DNA of 62,500 nucleotides from Mesostigma viride. Its lineage: Eukaryota > Streptophyta > Mesostigmatophyceae > Mesostigmatales > Mesostigmataceae. The notes below the pieces were generated by a model. The model worked only from the letters and a program-made list of their open reading frames with translations. It made no database searches and was not told where the DNA came from. The position numbers were made by a program, and so were the translations under genes. Shown here in pieces: positions 28,047 to 36,354 of the stretch (its first letter is position 1; each line of letters begins with the position of its first letter). The DNA lies in NCBI GenBank assembly GCA_009746045.1, contig RPFO01000542.1, positions 828,944 through 891,443 on the forward strand, given 5' to 3'.

Positions 28047-30787
28047 ACGCCACTCCCCCCCTTCTTCACCAGTGTGGCCTCCATGCCCACAAACAGGAGA
28101 GGCTCATTCTCCACCTGCCATTGCTCCCTACCCAGAGGAAACTTGGACTTAATGATGGAGATCAGCTCCTTAAGCCACGACGTGGGAGCTATCAGATGTA
28201 GGTCATCCCCGTGCAGCGAAGCATACACTGGTAGGCCTTCCCATTGCCCCAGAAACAGACAGGGGTCTACAGGAGAAACCTTCAAGTTGCAATGCTCCTT
28301 CAGGAAACGGTTGAGAGTCTCCCTCCAGATTATTGGACTTGACCTCAGGCCCTCCAGGCCCTTGAGGATTTTAAGGAACTCAGTGTGAATGTCCCTTTTC
28401 CATACAGCAGGCACCCTGACATAGAAAGGCGTCTTGCCCTCCCACTTTTCCTGTGCCACATCTGCATCCCCCTCCAGAAATGCCCTCTTGAAGTCTACCA
28501 CCACTGAGCCATAGTCCAAGCCCTTGTTGAGAAGGCCTAGAAATACACACAGCAGCAGCCTCCAAGTGTCATGCAGCATGCCAGGGGTATACAACTCCTC
28601 AGCGGTGCACTCACCAGTACCCTTGAACTCATTCAGTACTGGCCTGACGTGTGGTACCTTGACCCCGTCCACCTCCTTCATCTTGATGACAAACTTGAGC
28701 TTGAGTAGACGTCGTGCAGGAGGCAGGTCATTGACAGGTTCCACGCATTTCTTGGAGATCCAGTCCTCCCCAGATTTAATCAGACCCAGTGTGACCTGGG
28801 GACACATAATGGGAGAGGACATGAGCTTCACCAGGCCTTGGTAGTTTATAGGGCTGTGTCCAGCAAGTGAGTGAGGACCAATGCCCAAACTGCTTGGATG
28901 ACTAGCAGCTGGCAATATGAGGTCATCAACCAAGGGCTCCTGCCCCTGGCACACTTGCACACGCTTAACCGTCCTGGTTACTGCACGTGATAGGTGAGTG
29001 GTCCTGAAATTAATCAGTGGGACCTGACCAGCCCCTTCCTTAGTCAGGAGAGAGGACGTGATCACTACCCCATCCTGGCATAGGAAATTCTGCCCCAGAA
29101 GAGCAGGTCCCTGATAGCCCTCCAAGACACAAAAAGCAGTGTCCTGTCCAAGGATAGGAATGGATACCTCACCCAGTACCTTCACGTGTACCCCGCCACT
29201 GAAGTCAGACACAAACTGATAGCTGGGTTCAGTCATGCTGTACCCTGCTGCAGCTCTGGTCCCAATGATGGAAACCTGAGAATTAGTGTCTACCTCTAAG
29301 GCAGTGTCCAGCCCCAGATTGCCATGCCACCTGAGCTTGGCTACCTTGGGCTGCTTCTTGGCCCTTTGCAGAGCCCCAATTAATCCAGCCAAACTTGTCC
29401 CCCTGGGCTTGGTTAGAGCCTTGGGCTTGACAGTTGACTCCCCAGCTGTTGACCTTGCAGCCTGTTCAACAGGTACCTCTGCAACCTGGCCAGGGCTGAC
29501 AGATTCCCCTGCAACAGATGTGGTCGTTGCATCAGTGATGTCACTTGGGACCTGAAAATCCTGCAGGTCCTGTGAGCCTTGTGCCTGACTGCCCTCATTC
29601 ATCAGGTTAGGCTTGACATATGACCAACTCAGCCGGTGCACATGCTTTGGTTCGTCCTCCATGCTGACCAAGCATGCGTGGCTAGCTTCATCAACCTGGG
29701 TAACCACCCCAGGACTCCAGCTACCACGTTTGCCATAAAGGCTAGGTTCCTTCCAAGCTAGGACCTTCTGACCCACTTGTGGCTCCAGCATCTTCCAACC
29801 CCGGTCCTTCTCCCTCAGCTTGGCAAAGGTGACATGTGCAGCATGTTTCCAGCCCTCCAGCACATGTGGTGGGCACAGGCCATGATATAGACCCATTGGG
29901 CTGACAGCAACTCCATCATAGTAGAAGTTAACCCTGCTGTTCAGCTGCTGCTCCACGTTCCTCAGCCATGCACTCCTGACAAGTGCAGGTGCAGATAAGG
30001 GTACCCAGTCTTCAGAGATAATCAATTTCTTGACCTCCTGGATTGCCCTCTCTATAGCACCCTGCTGCCCATGAGCCTCCCTAGGTGTAACCAGCAACTC
30101 AGGAAGGGTGGGATCACCCTTGAGATGCTGAAACTGCATGTCCACCTGGATCCTTGTGGTAGGAAACTTGGCTCTTACATTCTGCAGGGCAGCCAGCAAG
30201 TACCTGTTCTTCATAGAAGGTAAATGCTCCAGCACCTTGTATTTTGTGTACCTGTCCACGCACACCAACAGTTGCATGCCCCTGATGTGTTGGATATCAC
30301 ACTGCAGATCACCAATGCTCTGAGGTATAGCTTTGGCATGTGATTTCCTGGGCTTGTTGGAGGACAACTGGCACTTACACCGTGAGGCAGCTTGCTGACA
30401 CGCCTTAAGAAGGGGTGCCCTGCCCATACGGAAGGCAAAGTTGTTTGACAGAGAAGTGGCATGCCCAAACATGTTGTGGATTCGGGCACCCAACTCCTGG
30501 TACACAGAGGAAGCAGTCCCTGGCACAGTCAGGACTGTGCTGTCAGGTTGTCCAGCATCACCATGCTGTCTTCCATCCTGTTCTGACTCAGAGTCTGAGT
30601 CACCCTGCTCATGCCCAACACCTGGACCGCCAGCAGGGACCACATGCATACCACCAGAGGCCTTCACACCCCTCTGTGGTTGTACATTGGTTTCTCTCAA
30701 AATGAGAGGTCCACCCTCGTGCCCAGCACAAGGATGCATGGGGTCAGACATTCTTACAGCTGCACCAGCTGTCAAGGACGTCTTCAT
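27959..30787 (-). CDS. Pol of element 2: integrase, protease-like, RT
   Basis: The frame shows 942 codons from the first Met, but is open upstream to the UGA at 30929-30931 that ends gag, so pol is probably made by readthrough. The order is: Gly/Ser-rich linker; integrase zinc domain (IHNMFGH...CKCQL, about 103-140); integrase core LQCDIQ (about Asp164), IQVDMQF (about Asp216) and AIERAIQEV (about Glu246), 29 residues apart; C-terminal module with GKRGSWSPG; protease-like LEVDTNSQVSIIG plus ALLGQNFL; RT with VVDFKRAFLEGD, GLEGLRSSPIIW and ASLHGDDLHLIAP. The authentic frame ends near 28055. It shares the unusual domain order and HGDD motif with elements 1 and 3. Confidence 0.85.
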   Translation of the reverse strand: MKTSLTAGAAVRMSDPMHPCAGHEGGPLILRETNVQPQRGVKASGGMHVVPAGGPGVGHEQGDSDSESEQDGRQHGDAGQPDSTVLTVPGTASSVYQELGARIHNMFGHATSLSNNFAFRMGRAPLLKACQQAASRCKCQLSSNKPRKSHAKAIPQSIGDLQCDIQHIRGMQLLVCVDRYTKYKVLEHLPSMKNRYLLAALQNVRAKFPTTRIQVDMQFQHLKGDPTLPELLVTPREAHGQQGAIERAIQEVKKLIISEDWVPLSAPALVRSAWLRNVEQQLNSRVNFYYDGVAVSPMGLYHGLCPPHVLEGWKHAAHVTFAKLREKDRGWKMLEPQVGQKVLAWKEPSLYGKRGSWSPGVVTQVDEASHACLVSMEDEPKHVHRLSWSYVKPNLMNEGSQAQGSQDLQDFQVPSDITDATTTSVAGESVSPGQVAEVPVEQAARSTAGESTVKPKALTKPRGTSLAGLIGALQRAKKQPKVAKLRWHGNLGLDTALEVDTNSQVSIIGTRAAAGYSMTEPSYQFVSDFSGGVHVKVLGEVSIPILGQDTAFCVLEGYQGPALLGQNFLCQDGVVITSSLLTKEGAGQVPLINFRTTHLSRAVTRTVKRVQVCQGQEPLVDDLILPAASHPSSLGIGPHSLAGHSPINYQGLVKLMSSPIMCPQVTLGLIKSGEDWISKKCVEPVNDLPPARRLLKLKFVIKMKEVDGVKVPHVRPVLNEFKGTGECTAEELYTPGMLHDTWRLLLCVFLGLLNKGLDYGSVVVDFKRAFLEGDADVAQEKWEGKTPFYVRVPAVWKRDIHTEFLKILKGLEGLRSSPIIWRETLNRFLKEHCNLKVSPVDPCLFLGQWEGLPVYASLHGDDLHLIAPTSWLKELISIIKSKFPLGREQWQVENEPLLFVGMEATLVKKGGSGVCCWWGATIIKRPSLASFLQSSHRHCVPW

Positions 30788-30928
30788 AGGAACCTGTACC
30801 TCTCCAGGTGACCTGGGGCCACCATGAACCTGGAGATCACCCTCTTGTTGCCCAGATATAAAATCTGCATTGGAGCACCTGGCCTCCCCCTTGGGTGAAT
30901 TAAGGTGTGTAGGGGTTGCCTCAGACAG

Positions 30929-31528
30929 TCACTGCTCCTTGTTGTCTTCTTGCTGACTGCCCTTTGAAGGCTGGCCTGCCTGGGACTTGTTGTTGTTCTT
31001 GTTGTTGTTTTTCTTGTTGCTGCCCTGGCCCTGGGTCTTCTTGAAGCTGGGACACTCCTTCTTGATGTGCCCCCACCCCTTGCACAGGTAGCACTGGATC
31101 TTTGACTTGCCCTGGCCTCCTCCCCCGTTGTCAGGCGCGTTACCCTGCCTGGGCTTACCACCCACCCTCCTGAACACCGACTTGGCATGTGATTGCCCGT
31201 CAGGGTCGGGTGAATGGTTGGCCTTCCGCTTGTTGTGGTTGCCCCCACGTCCTCCTTGGCTTCTGTCAGCCTCAGACGTCTTGGAGCCCCCCTGGGCACG
31301 CCCACCTGCGTGGGTAGCCTTCACAGCTGGCATTCCACCCTCAAACAGCTCCTCTGCCTCGAGTGCTTGTTTGATTATGACCTTGTAGGCCTTGAGGGTA
31401 GAGTGTGGGGCACACATGACCTTTAAAGAGCCACGTGTTGCCTTGTCCAGCCCAGAAACCTTGAGCCAGTTTGTCAGGGCTATGCTGTCAGCGACATTGA
31501 AGCCGTGAGCCCTGCCCTCCTCAACCAT
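30929..31528 (-). CDS. Gag C-terminal part of element 2, zinc knuckle
   Basis: The gene shows 199 codons. Residues 10-60 look like the end of a capsid-type helical domain (LTNWLKVSGLDKATRGSLKV...IIKQALEAEELFEGG). One CCHC knuckle, CYLCKGWGHIKKEC, follows at about 145-158. The tail is Asn/Lys/Gln-rich. It ends in CAG TGA CTG and the frame then runs open into pol. Upstream, TAA codons and frame changes separate it from the N-terminal gag fragments. Confidence 0.7.
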   Translation of the reverse strand: MVEEGRAHGFNVADSIALTNWLKVSGLDKATRGSLKVMCAPHSTLKAYKVIIKQALEAEELFEGGMPAVKATHAGGRAQGGSKTSEADRSQGGRGGNHNKRKANHSPDPDGQSHAKSVFRRVGGKPRQGNAPDNGGGGQGKSKIQCYLCKGWGHIKKECPSFKKTQGQGSNKKNNNKNNNKSQAGQPSKGSQQEDNKEQ

Positions 31529-32033
31529 TTACAATAGTTAAGGAAGTTCTGGATAAGGTCTCCCTTAACCTCCCACCCTGGTATTTATCCTGCCAATGGA
31601 TCCCCACTTTCTTCCTTGATCCTCTAGCAGCTCCCTCAGCTCTGCCACGTAGACTGCCCAGGCCTTGTTGGCCTTCTTGCACTCTCTAGTGAGGTCTTTA
31701 ATCTGATCTGTGCACTTGCCAAAAGTCTGGCTGCCTATCCAGATCTGATAATAGTTTGTACCACCGTACAAACTTGGAAACCCCTCTAGTCCTTCCACAA
31801 ACTCCTCTGCCTGCTTTGGCTTTGAGTCTGAAGTGACAGGTTGCAGCTGATTAACAATAAGCAGACCCTGGTGGTGAGATCATATCCAGAAACAGCATGT
31901 GTAGTTTATTATTCAAAGGGATATTAGTGATTTCTCCGGTGACCCCCACGTCATCTACGTGAGCGGTCCCGCTACCAGCACCCCCATTATTATTCCCACT
32001 GGCTAGGCCCTTGCTACGGCGTCCCTCAGCCAT
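31529..32033 (-). pseudogene. Gag N-terminal fragments of element 2
   Basis: Two pieces are seen: 31851-32033 (start MAEGRRSKGLASGNNNGG) and 31565-31798 (GFPSLYGGTNYYQIWIGSQTF...VAELRELLEDQGRKWGS, typical of copia gag N-termini). They lie in different frames. A short segment KGDLIQNFLNYCKWLRRAG between 31565 and 31500 is in a third frame. The gag of this copy is probably not functional. Confidence 0.5.
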
Positions 32034-32155
32034 GGTAAACTACACTAGCTGTGTATGGCCCTGAGCTAAGCAGCTGGAAAACAAAAGACAGGTAGATATG
32101 TACAATCTGTCAAAAAGCCGCCTGCCCCGGTGCCGACCGCGCCACCATGCCGAAT

Positions 32156-32941
32156 TCAGTCGAGACCACGAAAATCGCAGTAGTCGTAGTCGTAAATTGG
32201 ATCGTTGGCGACAGGCGCAGGCGCCTCCTGGCCTTGCCCAACCTCAATCGTCACCGGAGTTTCGATGACGATGGGGTCCAACCGACGTCCCGTCACCGGA
32301 TCAATGCGGCGACGACGGCGGCGGGTGACGATGCGGAGCGGGTTGGTAAGAATCGTTAGAAAATCCCACCCGTCCGGCGCCCACTCTCGCAATGCAGACA
32401 AGAACGCGACAAGATTGAGCAGCAATTGCCGCTCACGCGTCCGGAAGCCTCGCGACAGCAACTGCAGAATCGCAAGGTCTTGAAACAGGTTGGTCGTAAT
32501 CGTCGGAATGACGCCCGAACGAACCGACAGCCAGTTAGCGAGATTGCGCTGGTAACCTGTAAGCGATGAAACCGCGTTGTCGATCTCCTCAGAGACCTCG
32601 GCAACCGCGCTGGGCGCTTGCAACCCCGCCCGGGTATGGACCTCGAAGTCCGCGAGCAAAGCTCGAATGGAATCAAGGTAATCGCGAAACCCCGAAACAA
32701 TCGAAGGTTGCGGAGGCGGGGGCGGCAGTCGTAGGTTTTGCAGCAGTGCCTGCTGCTGAGCGCGTAGCTCCGCACTGGACGCTACCGCCTGGTCAACAAC
32801 ACGCTGCCACGCCGGATTAAGAACCGGACGATCTTCACGAACAGGAGTCGTCGAAGGACCAGCCGGAGATTCGGCGATGTCCGCTGGACTGCCCAAAATT
32901 TCAGAATCCCTCGGAATGCGGAACTCCATCGAGTCCGGCAT
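32156..32941 (-). CDS. Extra 5' ORF of element 2, unknown
   Basis: The gene encodes 261 residues from ATG 32941, only 27 bp inside the 5' LTR. The N-terminal 60 residues are polar, followed by a possible coiled coil with a Pro-run (NLRLPPPPPQPS), a helical middle, an Arg-run (TRRRRRRIDPVTGRRLDP) and an acidic Tyr-rich end. It has no zinc knuckle and no likeness to the gag of element 3. Base composition is richer in GC than the rest of the element, so it may have been captured. The gap 32034-32155 separates it from gag. Confidence 0.5.
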   Translation of the reverse strand: MPDSMEFRIPRDSEILGSPADIAESPAGPSTTPVREDRPVLNPAWQRVVDQAVASSAELRAQQQALLQNLRLPPPPPQPSIVSGFRDYLDSIRALLADFEVHTRAGLQAPSAVAEVSEEIDNAVSSLTGYQRNLANWLSVRSGVIPTITTNLFQDLAILQLLSRGFRTRERQLLLNLVAFLSALREWAPDGWDFLTILTNPLRIVTRRRRRRIDPVTGRRLDPIVIETPVTIEVGQGQEAPAPVANDPIYDYDYCDFRGLD

Positions 32942-32968
32942 TTTTCTTGGTACGAAGATTGTAATACG

Positions 32969-33168
32969 AGTTGAATGAGAGTTTACCACCGAGGGAATCC
33001 ATGGCTCTTGCAGGAAAGTTGCCTTTATTATAATGAGCAAACACAGACGTAAGTCACGTCAAGTCCGAGACTGCACGTAGCACAGACGACAGGGTCGTTA
33101 TGCCAAGAGAGCGTGCACGCAAGAGCTAGCGTCCCGGTGCGACCAAGTCACACATATAGCTTGCTAGG
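32969..33168 (-). repeat. 5' LTR of element 2, left piece
   Basis: It matches the left LTR from AGTTGAATGAGAG to TTGCTAGG and is interrupted by the nested element. In sense, the LTR ends AACT followed by CGTATTACAATC. Confidence 0.9.
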
Positions 33169-33912
33169 TGTCAAATATCTAGCGATGTTTCTCTACTTTT
33201 GTCACGCATTATGTTATCACGCATTATATGCGGGGAAAATTGACGCCGTCAGCTAGGTGTTTATTTACACGACTTGTTGTTGGGTTTGCATCCCTATTAA
33301 TTGCACCCACAGGTCGTTGACTAGTTTAATATCATATACAATGTTTGAGTGTACTAAAATCCGAATGATGTTGCTCGGAAAACAGCAAGCGTTACCTGTC
33401 AGCACCGTTACAGGTGCCGTAATTTACATCGGCTCTCTCCGGATCAGATCAGGTCCGCAGTTTGTGGTGCCGCCCTGGAGGCGATAGGACTTTGAGCCTA
33501 TCAGACCACACACACAATGTACCATGATGTGGACAATAGATTACAGGCTGCAAAGTCGTTATTATCTAGTGTTCTTTCCGTGGTTGTAGAGACGCTAAGC
33601 TGCAGTGCCGTCAGATGTAAATCAACGGTGCATAATGCATTAGCCGCCACTACTTTGTGTTCCTAGAGTTGTTTGCTTGCCTAGCCGTGTGTGGCCCCGA
33701 CCCAGTGTTGGTCGTGTGACCCTGCCCAGTGTTGGCATTGTCATTTGCCCTGGCCCAGTGTTGGCTATGGTAGACTGCGCCCAGTGTTGGCCGCACCGTG
33801 TTTTCCACTCTCAGTAAACGTATTTTAATACAAGAAGTCTTTTCCATACACTTGTGCAATATCTGGGTCATAACAGGCAAAAGATCTTTCCTCCGAGCCC
33901 CGGTTTCTGACA
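33169..33912 (+). repeat. 5' LTR of the gag-only element
   Basis: It is 744 bp. It contains four copies of CCCAGTGTTGG at 33701, 33725, 33754 and 33780, also present in the other LTR. Confidence 0.9.
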
Positions 33913-33929
33913 TGGTATCGAGTAGCGAG
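33913..33929 (+). promoter_or_regulatory. Primer-binding site, initiator-Met type
   Basis: TGGTATCGAGTAGCGAG directly follows the LTR end and fits the CCA end of an initiator Met tRNA as used by many Ty1/copia elements. Confidence 0.7.
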
Positions 33930-33931
33930 TG

Positions 33932-34330
33932 ATGCCTATGAACCCATATTTTCCAATTCCCAACGACCGCAACCTGAGATCTGGAATTGAGCTTTTTCAA
34001 TTTCCCGAAGAATCTTGCCCAGACTACCTCGCAAGAGCAAATCTGCTTTTTGCCCAAGTTGAAGACATCTTCCCGGGCGTGTTTCCTGAATCTGCCTACT
34101 GCCGCTGGCTCCTGCGTGGCATTCGACAAGAATTTTTCAACTGTGTGTGTTTCAGCGAACTTCCAGACTTTTCAATCAGAAATCTACAGGATCTGCTCGA
34201 CAACAACGCAGTATCTCTGGAGAGATTAAATCACACTTTACTTCACATTACAAATCTCCAACGCAATCAAGAACATGTCGGGAGGTGCGCCAGCTGTGGC
34301 ACGAGAAGTCAAGGAGAGCAGCGTTCTTAG
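33932..34330 (+). CDS. Upstream ORF of the gag-only element
   Basis: The ORF encodes about 132 residues beginning MPMNPYFPIPNDRNLRSGIE. It looks like a folded, capsid-like helical segment (CPDYLARANLLFAQVEDIFPG...YCRWLLRGIRQEF). It overlaps the gag start by 56 bp in another frame. It may be a gag fragment from a different source or a real small protein. Confidence 0.4.
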   Translation: MPMNPYFPIPNDRNLRSGIELFQFPEESCPDYLARANLLFAQVEDIFPGVFPESAYCRWLLRGIRQEFFNCVCFSELPDFSIRNLQDLLDNNAVSLERLNHTLLHITNLQRNQEHVGRCASCGTRSQGEQRS

Positions 34331-35159
34331 TGCTCTCAAGAATCTCAACTTTGATGGGAGCGACCCCAAGAAATTCACCGGATTCCGAATCAAGGCGGAA
34401 GGGCAATTCGACGCCCTCGGATATTCAGATGTACTAGCTGGAAAGGATCCGATCGTGGTAAAGCAGCAAAAAATTGGTTACGCTGCCCTGATTGCTGGCC
34501 TCGACGGCAACGCGCTACTGCATGCCGCTACGGCCCCCAACAAGTATATGCACGAGGCGTGGACCGTCCTGGTTGACGTCTATGGACGTGACGAAACGAC
34601 ATCCACCCATCAGGCCGCGACACTTGAGGAACTGCTGTCAGCTGAGCAGATTCCCATGGATTCTGTTCCTGCAAATGTCAATCTCACCGAACGATTGTAC
34701 CTGCAATATAATAAATTAAGCAACAATAAACTCCATGATTCCATCCTGGTGACATCACACCGCCGCAGACTTCCTGCCCAGTATGGCCCCGTCCTGGCGG
34801 CGTACAACCTTCCCCCCGACTTGACGTGGAAAGACTACAAGACCGCCGTCCTGAAAGTGGACGACCATCTGCGTGTGCACCGCGCGGCCCAAGCTGGCAG
34901 CTCAGATTCCAGTGCACCAGTGTATCATACTGCTGCCTGCCCCCACTGTGCGGGTACTATCGACGAATCAGTCTTCCTCACCAAGGGTGGGAAAGTGCTG
35001 ACCTGCAAGCACTGCCACCGTACCGGTCACACTGAGGATCGCTGCTGGTCCAAGAAGGCGGAGAACAAGTCCAAGAAACCTGAGGCGCACTTCACCATGG
35101 ACGGCGAGCCACTGGCTGACGACGTGGCAGATGTTCCTGCTGGTTTTTTCATTGAGTAG
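34275..35159 (+). CDS. Copia-type Gag of the nested element
   Basis: The gene encodes 294 residues. The N-terminal half is a copia Gag (UBN2-like) pattern: LKNLNFDGSDPKKFTGFRIK, ALIAGLDGNALLHAA, EAWTVLVDVYGR. One CCHC knuckle, CKHCHRTGHTEDRC, is at about 252-265, preceded by another CPHC pair. The protein would pack the element RNA into virus-like particles. The frame is intact and stops 30 bp before the right LTR; nothing that could be pol follows. This is the expected gene content of a TR-GAG parasite. Confidence 0.8.
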   Translation: MSGGAPAVAREVKESSVLSALKNLNFDGSDPKKFTGFRIKAEGQFDALGYSDVLAGKDPIVVKQQKIGYAALIAGLDGNALLHAATAPNKYMHEAWTVLVDVYGRDETTSTHQAATLEELLSAEQIPMDSVPANVNLTERLYLQYNKLSNNKLHDSILVTSHRRRLPAQYGPVLAAYNLPPDLTWKDYKTAVLKVDDHLRVHRAAQAGSSDSSAPVYHTAACPHCAGTIDESVFLTKGGKVLTCKHCHRTGHTEDRCWSKKAENKSKKPEAHFTMDGEPLADDVADVPAGFFIE

Positions 35160-35189
35160 CCGGAATACGTGACATGCAGTATGGGGGTG

Positions 35190-35933
35190 TGTCAAATATC
35201 TAGCGATGTTTCTCTACTTTTGTCACGCATTATGTTATCACGCATTATATGCGGGGAAAATTGACGCCGTCAGCTAGGTGTTTATTTACACGACTTGTTG
35301 TTGGGTTTGCATCCCTATTAATTGCACCCACAGGTCGTTGACTAGTTTAATATCATATACAATGTTTGAGTGTACTAAAATCCGAATGATGTTGCTCGGA
35401 AAACAGCAAGCGTTACCTGTCAGCACCGTTACAGGTGCCGTAATTTACATCGGCTCTCTCCGGATCAGATCAGGTCCGCAGTTTGTGGTGCCGCCCTGGA
35501 GGCGATAGGACTTTGAGCCTATCAGACCACACACACAATGTACCATGATGTGGACAATAGATTACAGGCTGCAAAGTCGTTATTATCTAGTGTTCTTTCC
35601 GTGGTTGTAGAGACGCTAAGCTGCAGTGCCGTCAGATGTAAATCAACGGTGCATAATGCATTAGCCGCCACTACTTTGTGTTCCTAGAGTTGTTTGCTTG
35701 CCTAGCCGTGTGTGGCCCCGACCCAGTGTTGGTCGTGTGACCCTGCCCAGTGTTGGCATTGTCATTTGCCCTGGCCCAGTGTTGGCTATGGTAGACTGCG
35801 CCCAGTGTTGGCCGCACCGTGTTTTCCACTCTCAGTAAACGTATTTTAATACAAGAAGTCTTTTCCATACACTTGTGCAATATCTGGGTCATAACAGGCA
35901 AAAGATCTTTCCTCCGAGCCCCGGTTTCTGACA
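35190..35933 (+). repeat. 3' LTR of the gag-only element
   Basis: It is 744 bp, the same length and apparent sequence as the left copy. Confidence 0.9.
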
Positions 35934-35938
35934 CTAGG

Positions 35939-36354
35939 GACGCGTCCAAGTATTCAGCTGCACTGTCACAGCTGAACTGTCAATCAATTGATTACACAGA
36001 CTCTGGCACGCCTTTGGCGCGCAGATCTATCAATTGTCCATACGGCTAGTCCTGTGGACCTATCCGTACACTAGTCAGCATCAATTGTCTCATAGGTCCT
36101 GGCGCGCTACAGTGCGCCTACCTATCAATTGACCATCAAGTCCTGTACAAGTCCTGTCAACGTCCTGCGGACTATCAAAGTGACACTTGTACATCCTGTG
36201 TCCGTACGCGCCCACAGTGGCGCGCCGGGTACTGTCGGCACAGCCTAGGAAACGTCATAACTTTTACGTTCCTTAACCAAATGAGGCGTTCAAGGTGCCG
36301 TTGGAAAGAGCGTAACAATCTCTATCCATCTAACGTAAATCCTTTACGTTAACT
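35939..36354 (-). repeat. 5' LTR of element 2, right piece
   Basis: It resumes GACGCGTCC after the CTAGG duplication and runs to AACT at 36354. With 32969-33168 it completes the 616-bp LTR. Confidence 0.9.

Larger units (their letters stand above)
33169..35933 (+). mobile_element. Gag-only LTR retrotransposon (TR-GAG type) nested in element 2 LTR
   Basis: Two 744-bp LTRs (33169-33912 and 35190-35933) start TGTCA and end TGACA. The target duplication CTAGG is at 33164-33168 and 35934-35938. A primer site TGGTATCGAGTAGCGAG lies one base-pair step after the left LTR (33913 on), and a GTATGGGGGTG purine tract precedes the right LTR. Only gag-type ORFs are present; there is no pol. It must use the enzymes of another, TG...CA-type copia element, not those of its AGTT-type neighbours. 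Confidence 0.9.
25738..36354 (-). mobile_element. Copia-like LTR retrotransposon, element 2 (with nested element)
   Basis: The left LTR is 25738-26353 (616 bp). The right LTR is 32969-33168 plus 35939-36354, which together also make 616 bp; it was split by a nested element. The target duplication CCATG lies at 25733-25737 and 36355-36359. LTR ends are AGTT and AACT in sense. The interior has gag, pol and an extra 5' ORF. Pol is broken once (C-run near 28055) and gag is broken in its N-terminal half. Confidence 0.9.

Noticed and set aside
30784-31305. 173-codon minus-strand ORF over the gag/pol junction
   Set aside because: Arg/Thr-rich shadow of gag in another frame.
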